The notes: generated from the sequence alone by a model not told the origin. Positions 1-8,927 are shown, numbered from the stretch's first letter. The stretch: 64,000 nt of DNA from PGYR01 sp041675005 (GCA_041675005.1 JBAYUQ010000001.1:1-64000); one strand, 5' to 3'. Numbers and translations: made by a program.

Positions 1-79
1 AAAAATACTTAATTATTTCTCTAGTTTTTGCTTCAGAAATCCTTGAACGATATATATACTTGTTAATCATTGGTGTCAT
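1..79 (-). CDS. IS1595/ISXO2-like transposase, N-terminus only (runs off left edge)
   Basis: An open frame starts with ATG at 79 on the minus strand and runs off the window without a stop (26 residues). Near its start it reads NKYIYRSRISEAKTREIIKYF in two pieces: NKYIYRSRIS followed by EAKTREIIKYF. This order (aromatic/basic start, then ISEAK-x-RE-I, then a hydrophobic helix) is how IS1595/ISXO2-type transposases begin, just before their helix-turn-helix. The call is from memory of the family and only 26 residues are visible, so no catalytic residues can be checked. It starts 19 bases beyond the stop of the truncated histidine kinase, on the same strand, which fits an insertion into that kinase gene. 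The alternative is an unrelated small gene. Confidence 0.5.
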   Translation of the reverse strand, partial: MTPMINKYIYRSRISEAKTREIIKYF

Positions 80-97
80 TGACGTTAAGCTGTTTTG

Positions 98-1549
98 TTA
101 ATTGCTTAAGTTGTCAAGACCCTTAAATAATTCAACAATTTTCTGTGTATTTGATATAAAATCTATATTTGGAGATACTATCAAAATATCTTTTTTTCCA
201 GATTTTATTGAATAGTCCTCAATTTTTGTATCAATTTCAGGAGACTTTTTCAATGCAATACTAAATATAAAAGAACTACCTTTATTAAGTTCACTGTAAC
301 AACTAATTTCACCACCCATCTCATTTATTAACTGCTTAGAGATGGCTAACCCTAATCCGGTACCACCGTACTTTCGGGTATTCGAATAGTCAATTTGAGA
401 AAATGGTCGAAATAACATATCTAATTGATCATCACTCATTCCTATACCGGTGTCAATAACTTTGAACCTAATAATAATATCATCTTCGATAACTTTATTT
501 AATTCAATTATTAATTCAACTTTTCCTGTGTCAGTAAATTTTATTGCATTCGAAAGCAAATTTGTTAATACTTGTATTAATCTATAGTATCCACCGTTCA
601 ATTCAAAAGGTATGTTTGAATCGATATCTACTAATAATTCAATATCCTTATTTTGTAATTTAGAATCACAATTATTTACTACACTCTCAATCAAATCTTC
701 TAGTAAAAAATCTTCACTTTCTATACTAAATGTACCACTTTCAAGCTTTGAGAAATCTAAAATATCATTAATAATATGTAATAAATTTATTGAAGAATTA
801 TGAATCTTTAGAGCTGAGTTATAAGTTTCAGAATCCGTATTATTCGTTAGTAGTTGTTCACTCAACCCCATAATTGCACTCATAGGAGTTCTTATTTCAT
901 GACTTATGTTTGCTAAGAATTGATCTTTTGCTTTATTTGCTTGGGATGCCTCTACTATTTTAATTTCGAGTTGTTTCTCTTTTTCCATTAACTTTGATAT
1001 ATCCCATATAACTCCTACTATACCAATCACTTCATTGTCATCATCTATCAGTGGCGATAGGTTAACTCTATAGTATTTATCTACATAGTGCAATTCAAGT
1101 TTGTCTATATTTGTTTTGCTGCTAATTGCATCAATTTCGTAATTTTTTAAATCGTTAAATAACGTATGTTCATACAAATAATCATTTATTTTAACTGATT
1201 CAGATTGTATATTAAAGTTGTTTCTCAACTCATTATTTACAATTTCAAAGTTAGAATCTTTGTCTTTTACGTAAATCATTGCGGGGGTAGAACTAAGAAT
1301 AGATGCTATTTCTTTGGACTTTTTCTCGGAAATTTCAAGAGAGGTAGTAAGTTCCGATGAAGTTTTGGTTAAGAGATTGTGAATGATGGATTTATCTCTT
1401 GTCAATCTAGCTATTTGAAATTCTAATATGTCAAAATGCTTGACTACTTTTGATAGACAATTTTTGAACATATTTGTTGAATCTTCGTCAAGTAAGCTTT
1501 CATCAATAATGCATTTTATGTCATTAATTAAGACTTTAGATTTTGTCAT
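98..1549 (-). CDS. PAS-domain sensor histidine kinase with truncated C-terminal receiver
   Basis: Cytoplasmic two-component kinase of 483 residues with no membrane segment or signal peptide. In order: an N-terminal helical/coiled region (to about 80), a PAS domain (about 83-190), a HisKA dimerisation helix with the phospho-acceptor His217 in SHEIRTPM, and an HATPase domain (about 320-435) with N-box NLLSNAIKF, G1 box DTGIGM and G2 box GGTGLGLAIS. After residue 452 the text KKDILIV looks like beta-strand 1 of a receiver domain, but the protein stops about 30 residues later, before any phospho-acceptor Asp. A transposase-like frame starts 19 bases downstream, so the hybrid kinase has probably lost its receiver to an insertion. 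It follows the FIST gene with a 3-base gap, so the two are co-transcribed and FIST is the likely sensory partner. Its signal and output are unknown. Confidence 0.88.
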   Translation of the reverse strand: MTKSKVLINDIKCIIDESLLDEDSTNMFKNCLSKVVKHFDILEFQIARLTRDKSIIHNLLTKTSSELTTSLEISEKKSKEIASILSSTPAMIYVKDKDSNFEIVNNELRNNFNIQSESVKINDYLYEHTLFNDLKNYEIDAISSKTNIDKLELHYVDKYYRVNLSPLIDDDNEVIGIVGVIWDISKLMEKEKQLEIKIVEASQANKAKDQFLANISHEIRTPMSAIMGLSEQLLTNNTDSETYNSALKIHNSSINLLHIINDILDFSKLESGTFSIESEDFLLEDLIESVVNNCDSKLQNKDIELLVDIDSNIPFELNGGYYRLIQVLTNLLSNAIKFTDTGKVELIIELNKVIEDDIIIRFKVIDTGIGMSDDQLDMLFRPFSQIDYSNTRKYGGTGLGLAISKQLINEMGGEISCYSELNKGSSFIFSIALKKSPEIDTKIEDYSIKSGKKDILIVSPNIDFISNTQKIVELFKGLDNLSN

Positions 1550-1552
1550 ATT

Positions 1553-2674
1553 TTATATTTTAGTTAGTGTAGCAAGTGTTATCGTCTCATTATGAAATTC
1601 ACAAGGTAATAACTTTGAGTTACCGATTTCTCCATAAGTGAAAAAACCAAATACAGGAATTGGCCAAAGTGCTGCTATTGCCTCTAACTCTTCATTTATC
1701 ATTGGACCTAACGCACTATGTCGTGCCATACAAGAAAAAACAAAAACTAAATCTGGTTTATCTATTCCACCAGCGAATTTTTTTAATTCTATTATTGTAT
1801 TTTCTAATATTTCAAACCCTGGGGAAGAGGAGAATTTCATTTTTGTACCTATTGGGACACTACCAGCACAAATTAATGATCTCTTTTCTATATCTACCCC
1901 TAAAACTGACCTCAAAACAGATTTACCATTTTTTTCTAAAAGCAAGGGGTATTCAACGCCCAATACTGGCATGTCTGTTTCTTTTATACCTAAGCTGTTT
2001 ATATAATAATCAAGTGCCGGTTCTTTATCTATCTCAAATATCTGATTACTCTCAGATTTTGTAATTATCTTTGTTGATCCTATGGATTGCCAACCACTTG
2101 TTGCTATACCTTCCAATTTATACTTCGTACTATCTATTGCCAAATAAGCTAATGCTTCATTATGAACCACAGAATTACAAATTACGTACTGATTTTTAAA
2201 TGTAAGGTCATCTGCTGCAAATCCACCAAAGATAGTGTCTTTAGATTTTAGGTTATTTCTTAATGTTGCTAATACATTTTCATTATTTTTATTTAAGCCA
2301 GAAAAGAAAGTAAATACATTAGTAAAGGATTCTTTCTCATTGATTTTTTCCGAAACCTCAGTTCCGGTTTCAATTTCATCTTCAATTGCACATATTCCAA
2401 GTAAATAACTTTCTTTGGGAATATTAATAAATAGTACTTGAATCACTTCATCATATAGATTTACATTATCGCCTAAATTGTAGTTGAATAGTCCACATGT
2501 TGTCGAACCAAATGTATCAATATCCTTTTCTACAATTGTATTCGTAATTAATTCTATATCATAAGATACTGAAACTAATATAATTGCTAAAGTTGGTTCG
2601 AAATCAAACTCAACTGAATTGAACTGTTTGATGAAATCATCTTCAGTATTAGCTACAATTAAACAGGTATTCAT
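1553..2674 (-). CDS. FIST domain signal-transduction protein
   Basis: A 373-residue soluble protein matching the FIST N plus FIST C arrangement. The N-terminal half has the typical hydrophobic strands and STTCGLF turn around residue 60. The C-terminal half holds GVEYPLLLEK and a long conserved end, with FSCMARHSALG near 320 and GFFTYGEIG near 350. FIST domains are thought to bind small ligands such as amino acids and are usually found next to or fused with signalling proteins. Here the next gene, 3 bases downstream, is a PAS histidine kinase, so a sensor-kinase pair is likely. The intergenic region upstream is 240 bases and holds no gene that I can see. The ligand is not predictable. Confidence 0.85.
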   Translation of the reverse strand: MNTCLIVANTEDDFIKQFNSVEFDFEPTLAIILVSVSYDIELITNTIVEKDIDTFGSTTCGLFNYNLGDNVNLYDEVIQVLFINIPKESYLLGICAIEDEIETGTEVSEKINEKESFTNVFTFFSGLNKNNENVLATLRNNLKSKDTIFGGFAADDLTFKNQYVICNSVVHNEALAYLAIDSTKYKLEGIATSGWQSIGSTKIITKSESNQIFEIDKEPALDYYINSLGIKETDMPVLGVEYPLLLEKNGKSVLRSVLGVDIEKRSLICAGSVPIGTKMKFSSSPGFEILENTIIELKKFAGGIDKPDLVFVFSCMARHSALGPMINEELEAIAALWPIPVFGFFTYGEIGNSKLLPCEFHNETITLATLTKI

Positions 2675-2914
2675 ACATTTATATCCTTTGTTGAAAATTA
2701 AGTTAATGAATTGTAATTAAAAATCCTAGAATAATTTTCTACATTATCAACAAAAAGTAGAATTAATTTCATCCTAGTACTTTTCCTTGTCAAGTGAGGA
2801 TTTAGGTAGGATAAGGTTGCTTATGCTAAGCAAATAATAATAAGGTTTGCCTATGCTTATGACTTTTAATTAAATTCTCGTTGAAACATGAAAACTTAAA
2901 TGAATGAACCAAAT
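2675..2914. other. Non-coding stretch with short imperfect repeat
   Basis: 240 bases between the FIST gene and the flippase-like gene, with no convincing ORF on either strand. Two similar 20-mers occur about 40 bases apart (ATAAGGTTGCTTATGCTAAG near 2810 and ATAAGGTTTGCCTATGCTTA near 2850). The first contains a small palindrome, GCTTA-TGC-TAAGC. It should carry the FIST-kinase promoter, but no clear TTTG-N19-TAnnTTTG match was found. Confidence 0.35.
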
Positions 2915-3940
2915 CTAACTTACTATATCTTCTTGTAATTCTTCTTCTGATGGGATTTCTTTGATATTCTCGCGGATGAAGAACATACCACCTAATAGTA
3001 GCTCCATTAACTTTGAAGCCGCGTGTGCAACTGTAGCAAACGCGAGCCCTGTCTCAGAATCTATACCATATAACTGAACCAAAGCCGTTGTGACTAAGTA
3101 GTGATAAACTCCGATTGCACCGGGTGTAGGGGCTATAGTTACTCCTATTCCCGATACTATCACTAATAGCAAGGCATCTTCTATTCCTAGCGAATATGTG
3201 TTCTCGAACCCAAATGCAAAGAATAAAAGATAAAGTGGTAAAGCATACAAAACCCATATAAATATAGATTCGACAGCAATTCTTGCATACTTTGAAGGTC
3301 GCTTGATAATAGCAAATCCTTGTCTGAATTTGTCAAAAAGGTCTGCTAGTTTAACGTATAACTTATCTGAAAACGGTTTTATTATCTTATCTAAGAATAA
3401 TTTGATAGTTGGAGGATAGAGAGAAAGGAACATAACAAATAGGATTAACCCTGATATTATGACCAACTTCATCGGATCAGTATCATTTGGGAAAGCTTTT
3501 AGAACTTGCTCACTATTCCAAGTAAGTACTATTGCTATAAGTACTCCGAGCGTAATTAAATCTAATATCCGTTCTACTAATATAGTAGCAAATGTACTGG
3601 AGTATGAAATTCCTTCACGTTTACTATATATATATGGACGAACTAACTCACCGCCACGAGGGGAAACATTGTTGAATAAGTACCCCACCATAGTGGCTGA
3701 AAACAGATTAAGTATCGAATTAGCTTTGTGGAAAGGGGAGAGCAACAATTTCCAACGAATAGCTCTCATCAAGTGAGATAATACTACGATTGGTAAAGGT
3801 GCAATAACCCAAAAGTAATCTATATCTAAAATTGCAGAATACAATTTACCAAAGTCAATACCATCTACTGTGAAGTAAATAGATACAACTAATAAGATTA
3901 GTGAAATGCCGTATTTTAGTATAGTTTTTACTTTAGCCAA
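2915..3940 (-). CDS. Flippase-like integral membrane protein (LPG synthase TM / UPF0104 family)
   Basis: A 341-residue polytopic membrane protein with about eight hydrophobic helices and a short charged C-terminus. The family signature is visible: an early HLMRAIRWKLLL loop after helix 2, an NNVSPRGGELVRPY segment near 90-105, and late glycine/proline-rich helices (IAPTPGAIGVYHY near 275). This matches the membrane part of lysylphosphatidylglycerol synthase (MprF), which as a stand-alone protein is annotated as a lysylphosphatidylglycerol synthase TM region or flippase-like protein. There is no C-terminal synthase domain, so aminoacyl-lipid synthesis is not implied. It begins directly after the pepT stop codon and is probably translated from the same message. 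Its lipid substrate is unknown. Confidence 0.82.
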   Translation of the reverse strand: MAKVKTILKYGISLILLVVSIYFTVDGIDFGKLYSAILDIDYFWVIAPLPIVVLSHLMRAIRWKLLLSPFHKANSILNLFSATMVGYLFNNVSPRGGELVRPYIYSKREGISYSSTFATILVERILDLITLGVLIAIVLTWNSEQVLKAFPNDTDPMKLVIISGLILFVMFLSLYPPTIKLFLDKIIKPFSDKLYVKLADLFDKFRQGFAIIKRPSKYARIAVESIFIWVLYALPLYLLFFAFGFENTYSLGIEDALLLVIVSGIGVTIAPTPGAIGVYHYLVTTALVQLYGIDSETGLAFATVAHAASKLMELLLGGMFFIRENIKEIPSEEELQEDIVS

Positions 3941-5179
3941 TTATTTCCCTTCTTGTCCCCATAATTCTACTAAGTTAATCATTGTTTCGATAGTTTTCTC
4001 TAAGAAATCTAATGATAACCATTCTTTATTACTGTGAAAGTTTTGTCCACCTGTGTATATATTCGGAGTTGGTAAACCCATTTCTGTTAATCGTGAGCCA
4101 TCTGTACCACCTCTTATTGGCTCCCACTCTGGATTTGTACCCGCTTTATCAGCAGCTTTGTAAAGTAAATCCAATCCTTTCGGATTCTCCATTAGTACGT
4201 CGTACATATTTCTGTATGACTTAGTTACAACTAAATCTATTTTTGCTTTTGGATAGTTGGGCTGAACTTCAGCAATTATTTTTTCTACTGTCTCTTTTTG
4301 TACTGCTAGACCTTCAGTTTTGAAGTCACGGAATAGCAACAGCAAAGAAGATACACCAACTCTTGCATCTACTTCGTGTGGGTGAATATATGGCTCATAT
4401 CCCTCTGTAGTTTCAGGAGCCATATCACGAGGTAGTTTCGCAATAATCTCGCTGATTACCCTTATAGAATTCACCATTCTGTCTTTTGCTTCACCGGGGT
4501 GAATTTCGTTGCCTGTTACAGTTATCACGGCACTATCAGCACTGAAAGTTTCTTTGTTAATCTCACCAGGTAATCCGCCATCAATAGTATAAGCATACTC
4601 ACAGCCGAATTTCTCGATGTCGAATTTATCCGCTCCACGTCCAATTTCCTCATCTGGTGTGAATCCGATTTTCACTGTTCCGTGTTTGATAGTATCATCA
4701 CTCATTAATATCTCAGCCATCTTCATAATTGCCGAAACGCCTGATTTATCATCGGAGCTAAGTAATGTAGAACCATCAGTCGTAATTATAGTATGACCGA
4801 TACATTTTTTTAGATTTGGGTTGTCTTTCTCGAATATATACTCATTAGAAGTGCCTAATTGTATATCCCCACCTTGATAATTCTTAACTATTTGTGGGTT
4901 AACACCAGTTGCGTTGAAGTCAGGTGAAGTGTCCATGTGACATACAAAACCGACTGCTGGCAATTTATCGCCACCCTCTATATTACTAGGAATAGTAGCG
5001 TAGACATAACATTCGTCCGTTAGCTCTACGTCCTTTATCCCCATATCTTTCAGCTCGTTGACCAATATATGTGCTAAGTCAAATTGCTTTTTAGTTGATG
5101 GTATTGTTGGACTTTTTGGGTCGGATTGAGTATCTATTTTAGCGTATCTTATGAATTTATCGAGTACATTTTCAGACAT
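3941..5179 (-). CDS. pepT: Peptidase T (tripeptide aminopeptidase)
   Basis: Peptidase family M20B enzyme of 412 residues, the usual PepT length. It releases the N-terminal residue from tripeptides in the cytoplasm using two zinc ions. Metal and catalytic motifs are in place: CHMDTSPD (His81, Asp83), SSDDKSG (Asp143/144) and TPDEEIGRGAD with the Glu177/178 pair. A late region IRGGTDGSRLTEMGLPTPN is also typical. The stop abuts the start of the flippase-like gene, so the two form a short operon. A TATTTTTG box (5212-5219, minus strand) lies about 30 bases before the start and fits the Bacteroidota -7 consensus, although the -33 box is poor. Confidence 0.93.
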   Translation of the reverse strand: MSENVLDKFIRYAKIDTQSDPKSPTIPSTKKQFDLAHILVNELKDMGIKDVELTDECYVYATIPSNIEGGDKLPAVGFVCHMDTSPDFNATGVNPQIVKNYQGGDIQLGTSNEYIFEKDNPNLKKCIGHTIITTDGSTLLSSDDKSGVSAIMKMAEILMSDDTIKHGTVKIGFTPDEEIGRGADKFDIEKFGCEYAYTIDGGLPGEINKETFSADSAVITVTGNEIHPGEAKDRMVNSIRVISEIIAKLPRDMAPETTEGYEPYIHPHEVDARVGVSSLLLLFRDFKTEGLAVQKETVEKIIAEVQPNYPKAKIDLVVTKSYRNMYDVLMENPKGLDLLYKAADKAGTNPEWEPIRGGTDGSRLTEMGLPTPNIYTGGQNFHSNKEWLSLDFLEKTIETMINLVELWGQEGK

Positions 5180-5211
5180 AACTTTTTCGTTTTTTTGAAT
5201 TTTAGAATTAG

Positions 5212-5219
5212 CAAAAATA
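5212..5219 (-). promoter_or_regulatory. Possible -7 box for pepT operon
   Basis: Read on the minus strand this is TATTTTTG, a match to the Bacteroidota -7 element TAnnTTTG, with the pepT ATG about 33 bases downstream. There is no TTTG at the -33 spacing, so support is partial. Confidence 0.3.
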
Positions 5220-5298
5220 AGAATTTCGCAACTAAAATTTTAACTATGAACAAATAAAACCGTATATTTATAAGTTATAGTCAAAATAAAATGAGAAA

Positions 5299-6642
5299 AT
5301 GATGAAGAAAATAATACTTTTATTAATTGCAGCTAGTATGCTATCGTTCGCACAAGACAGAAAAGAAGTAGCCGTAACAATTTATAATTCTAATCTGGGT
5401 GTAGTAAAAGAAACCAGAGAATTAGAATTGAAATCTGGATTGAACGATGTACTAATTAGAGATGTACCCTCAGAAATTAACCCATCGAGTGTGAAGATAA
5501 GCCTAGACGGCACTGTGATAGAGCAGAATTACCGTTATGATTTGGCAAACAGCTATTCACTAATGCAGCATTTCATTGATAAGAAAATAACACTTGTTGG
5601 TGAAAAGACTTTTGTCGGTACTTTGATTTCTGCCACTTCAAACTCAGTCGTAATAAAAGATGAGAATGGTGGGTTGACTATACTTCCTAGCTTAGAGGGA
5701 TATAATATATCGCTTGACTATATGCCAGAGAACCTAATAACTAAGCCAACTCTTGTTTGGAAAGTGAAATCGAATAGCTCCGGGAAGAAAGATGCTGGTT
5801 TAACTTATCAAACTTCTGGGATGAGCTGGAAGGCAGAATATGTAGCGACTCTAAATAAAGATGATAACAGACTGGATCTTAACGCTTGGGTGAACATAAC
5901 TAATAATTCAGGCGGTTCATTCAAGAACGCTAAAGTAAAGTTGATAGCTGGTGATATAAATAGAGCTAATACTTACGATAATAGTAATTACGGATATAAC
6001 GATAGAATGTATGCAAAAGGAATGGCTTCAGAGGATTTAGTCTCTGAGAAATCATTCTTCGAGTATCATATATATGAGTTAGCTAATAAATCGGATTTAC
6101 TTCAGAATGAAGACAAGCAAATAGGTCTATTCAATGCTTCAGATATCAAAGTACAGAAGAAATTCATCTATAATACTAATGGCTCAAACTTAGAAAATAG
6201 AAAGCCATCAGTTAGTGTTGAGTTTAAAAATGCAAAGGACAATAACCTAGGAATGCCTCTTCCCAAAGGTATTGTTAGAATATATAAGAACGATGGCGAA
6301 GCAGTGGAGCTAATTGGAGAAGACAACCTAGACCACACTCCAAAAAATGAAGAAGTGGAGCTCAAAATCGGTGAAGCATTTGATATTACTATCGATGAAA
6401 AAGTTGTATCTTCTACAAAGATAGCCGACAAAGTACAAGAAATAGAGTATGAAGTGACTATCCACAATAGCAAAGAAGAGCCAGTGACCGTAGAAGTAAA
6501 CAGAAACCTCTGGGGCAATTGGACAGTGATAGAGAAAAATGTAGATTACGAAAAAGAAAATGCTAATAAAATCACATTCAAAGTGGATGTAGCGAAAGAA
6601 AAAAAGAAGACTCTAACTTATAAAGTTAGATTTGTTTATTAG
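5299..6642 (+). CDS. DUF4139 domain secreted protein, copy 1
   Basis: A 447-residue exported protein with a signal peptide (about residues 1-18, KKIILLLIAASMLSF). The mature part begins with VAVTIYNSNLGVV and continues with the DUF4139 core: strand-rich text, TYQTSGMSWKAEY near 170 and a C-terminal YEVTIHNSKEE / KVRFVY end. In other bacteria DUF4139 proteins are annotated as mucoidy-inhibitor-like, but the role is not established. The next gene is a close paralogue that starts inside its last codons. The two differ mainly in the signal peptide and in a loop around residues 220-245. This copy has an NYGYNDRMYAKGM loop. Probably periplasmic or surface-associated. Molecular function unknown. Confidence 0.82.
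   Translation: MMKKIILLLIAASMLSFAQDRKEVAVTIYNSNLGVVKETRELELKSGLNDVLIRDVPSEINPSSVKISLDGTVIEQNYRYDLANSYSLMQHFIDKKITLVGEKTFVGTLISATSNSVVIKDENGGLTILPSLEGYNISLDYMPENLITKPTLVWKVKSNSSGKKDAGLTYQTSGMSWKAEYVATLNKDDNRLDLNAWVNITNNSGGSFKNAKVKLIAGDINRANTYDNSNYGYNDRMYAKGMASEDLVSEKSFFEYHIYELANKSDLLQNEDKQIGLFNASDIKVQKKFIYNTNGSNLENRKPSVSVEFKNAKDNNLGMPLPKGIVRIYKNDGEAVELIGEDNLDHTPKNEEVELKIGEAFDITIDEKVVSSTKIADKVQEIEYEVTIHNSKEEPVTVEVNRNLWGNWTVIEKNVDYEKENANKITFKVDVAKEKKKTLTYKVRFVY
6530..6641 (+). repeat. 112-bp exact direct repeat, copy A (3' end of DUF4139 gene 1)
   Basis: Identical base for base to 7896-8007. It covers the last 37 codons of each DUF4139 gene. Upstream of it the two genes differ at many third positions, so this block is younger than the duplication itself. 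Confidence 0.85.
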
Positions 6643-8008
6643 AAAGGAAAAGAACATTAGACTTTTTATTTACATATTATTGTTTTCCCTTAACTTATCT
6701 TTGATGTCTCAAGATATTAGTAAGACCAGTGTAACAATCTATAACAATGACTTAGGTGTTGTTAATGAATTACGTCCACTTGATTTGAAGGAAGGAATAA
6801 ATGAAGTATTCATTAATGATGTACCCTCAGAAATAGTTCCATCTAGTGTTAGAATAAATCTAGATGCGACTGTAATAGAGCAGAATTACCGCTATGATTT
6901 GGCAAACAGTTATTCGCTAATGCAGCATTTCATTGATAAGAAAATAACACTTGTAGGCGAGAAGACATTTGTAGGAACGCTAATATCAGCTTCTTCTAAT
7001 TCAGTTGTTATCAAAAATGAGAATGGTGGTTTGACTATTCTTCCTAGCTTAGAGGGATATAATATATCGCTTGACTATATGCCAGAGAACTTAATAACTA
7101 AGCCAACACTTGTGTGGAAAGTAAAGTCAAATAGTGCAGGGAAGAAAGATGTTGGTATAACATACCAGACTTCTGGTATGAGCTGGAAAGCTGAGTACGT
7201 TGCGACTCTAAATAAAGACGACAATAGATTGGACCTAAACGCCTGGGTGAACATAACTAATAAATCAGGTGGCTCATTCAAAAATGCTAAAGTAAAGCTA
7301 ATTGCAGGTGATATTAGTAGAGCAGAAGGTTATATGACACCGGAAGAAAATGCAAGGTATAGAGAAATAGTATTAAGCTCTTATTCTCCACCTCCAATTG
7401 AATCAGTAATTGAGAAATCATTTTTTGAATATCACATGTATGAACTAATTAATAAATCAGATATACTCCAAAATGAAGATAAGCAAATAGGATTATTCAA
7501 CGCATCAGATATAAAGGTACAGAAGAAATTTATCTATAATACAAATGGCTCGAACTTAGAAAATAGAAAGCCATCAGTTAGTGTTGAGTTCAAGAATGCA
7601 AAGGACAACAATTTAGGAATGCCATTGCCCAAAGGAATAGTTAGAATATACAAAAACGATGGTGAAGCAGTAGAGCTAATTGGAGAAGACAACCTTGATC
7701 ATACTCCAAAAAATGAAGAAGTCGAGCTGAAAATCGGTGAAGCTTTTGATATTACTATCGATGAAAAGGTTGTTTCTTCAACAAAGATAACCGACAAGGT
7801 ACAAGAAATAGAGTACGAAGTAACTATCCACAATAGCAAAGTAGAGTCAGTGTCCGTAGAAGTGAACAGAAACCTACGAGGCAATTGGACAGTGCTAGAG
7901 AAAAATGTAGATTACGAAAAAGAAAATGCTAATAAAATCACATTCAAAGTGGATGTAGCGAAAGAAAAAAAGAAGACTCTAACTTATAAAGTTAGATTTG
8001 TTTATTAA
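6632..8008 (+). CDS. DUF4139 domain secreted protein, copy 2
   Basis: A 458-residue paralogue of the gene before it, nearly identical in the core but with many synonymous differences, its own signal peptide (RLFIYILLFSLNLSLMS) and a different loop (RYREIVLSSYSPPP). The longest reading starts at a TTG at 6632, overlapping the end of copy 1 by 11 bases. No ATG lies before the signal peptide, and the first one (about 6704) would remove it, so the TTG start is preferred. The last 112 bases (7896-8007) are identical to 6530-6641 of copy 1, pointing to a recent duplication or gene conversion at the 3' end. The pair is probably one transcript. Function unknown. Confidence 0.8.
   Translation: MFIRKEKNIRLFIYILLFSLNLSLMSQDISKTSVTIYNNDLGVVNELRPLDLKEGINEVFINDVPSEIVPSSVRINLDATVIEQNYRYDLANSYSLMQHFIDKKITLVGEKTFVGTLISASSNSVVIKNENGGLTILPSLEGYNISLDYMPENLITKPTLVWKVKSNSAGKKDVGITYQTSGMSWKAEYVATLNKDDNRLDLNAWVNITNKSGGSFKNAKVKLIAGDISRAEGYMTPEENARYREIVLSSYSPPPIESVIEKSFFEYHMYELINKSDILQNEDKQIGLFNASDIKVQKKFIYNTNGSNLENRKPSVSVEFKNAKDNNLGMPLPKGIVRIYKNDGEAVELIGEDNLDHTPKNEEVELKIGEAFDITIDEKVVSSTKITDKVQEIEYEVTIHNSKVESVSVEVNRNLRGNWTVLEKNVDYEKENANKITFKVDVAKEKKKTLTYKVRFVY
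7896..8007 (+). repeat. 112-bp exact direct repeat, copy B (3' end of DUF4139 gene 2)
   Basis: Second copy of the block at 6530-6641. The match breaks at the last base of the stop codon (TAG in copy 1, TAA in copy 2). Confidence 0.85.
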
Positions 8009-8075
8009 ATTGTAACCAAAATCGATGATAAGGTTTATTATATTATATTTTAAAAATAAAACAAGGATAAAAACT

Positions 8076-8876
8076 ATGAAAAAATTAATTCTAACTATGA
8101 CTGCTTTAGTAAGTTTCTCAGTCATTTTTTCTTCGTGTTCCGATGATAAGACAACTAACCCAGTGACTAAGGAAAACTATTTCGCTACTACTCAAGGGTC
8201 ATATTGGATATATGAGAATGAGACAGAAGATGAAACTCAAGGTAAAGTAGTTACTAAAGATTCTGTTGCACTAGAGTCCGTAGAACCAAAAGACGGTAAA
8301 GAAGCATACAACTGCAAAACTTACACAGATAGTGACAATAATGGCTCTTATGAAACTAAAAGCGGCACTGAGACTTTCTATGCAACAGCAGAAGGAAAGC
8401 TATACATACACAAAGACGCTTTCTTGCCAGATGGTTTAGGCGAAGGTTCGTTACTTGACTTGAGTGATCAGATAGAATTCAAAGATGATTGGATAAAAAT
8501 AGCAGATGCAAGTGATGATGATTGGGATATAGTAGAATCAAAAATTGATCTAACAATCTCTGGTTTAGGTTTCGGGATCAAAGGCGATTTGGATTCAGAA
8601 GGAGAGAATATGAATAAAACGAAAGAAATTACTGTAAATGGTGTGGCTCTAACAACTTATGGCTACAAAGTGGATATTAACTTTACAGGTAATATTTCTG
8701 CAGATGCAGTTCCAATTCCTTTGCCAATCAAATTTACTTCATCTACAACTTATTGGGTAGCAAAAGGTATAGGCCCCGTATTAATAGAAACTTCACCTGT
8801 TGATATTGCAGATGGATTAATTCCTTCTCAACCAGGAACTACTTCGACACTAAAAACTTACTTTATTGCAAAATAA
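8076..8876 (+). CDS. Putative lipoprotein
   Basis: A 266-residue lipoprotein. The open frame extends upstream to 8025, but the ATG at 8076 is preferred because it opens a clean lipoprotein signal peptide (KKLILTM... SVIFSSC, lipidated Cys21) followed by an acidic SDDKTTNP linker. The mature protein is rich in beta-strands and acidic residues, with TQGSYWIYENE near the start and TYWVAKGIGPV near the end. The same end pattern (FWVAPNIGIV) occurs in the next gene, so the two are probably distant paralogues. No known domain is recognised. It lies 67 bases after the DUF4139 pair on the same strand and may belong to that transcript. Confidence 0.8.
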   Translation: MKKLILTMTALVSFSVIFSSCSDDKTTNPVTKENYFATTQGSYWIYENETEDETQGKVVTKDSVALESVEPKDGKEAYNCKTYTDSDNNGSYETKSGTETFYATAEGKLYIHKDAFLPDGLGEGSLLDLSDQIEFKDDWIKIADASDDDWDIVESKIDLTISGLGFGIKGDLDSEGENMNKTKEITVNGVALTTYGYKVDINFTGNISADAVPIPLPIKFTSSTTYWVAKGIGPVLIETSPVDIADGLIPSQPGTTSTLKTYFIAK

Positions 8877-8927
8877 CATATAAGTTTTATTAATTTATAT
8901 TTTTAAGAATTAACACAGGTCAAAAAA

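Noticed and set aside
1638..2064. Two plus-strand frames of 122 and 134 codons inside the FIST gene
   Set aside because: They lie antisense to a well-supported FIST gene and carry no recognisable protein pattern.
2810..2870. Two similar 20-mers in the FIST upstream region as a CRISPR or operator array
   Set aside because: Only two imperfect copies with no regular spacing or spacers. Too weak for either.
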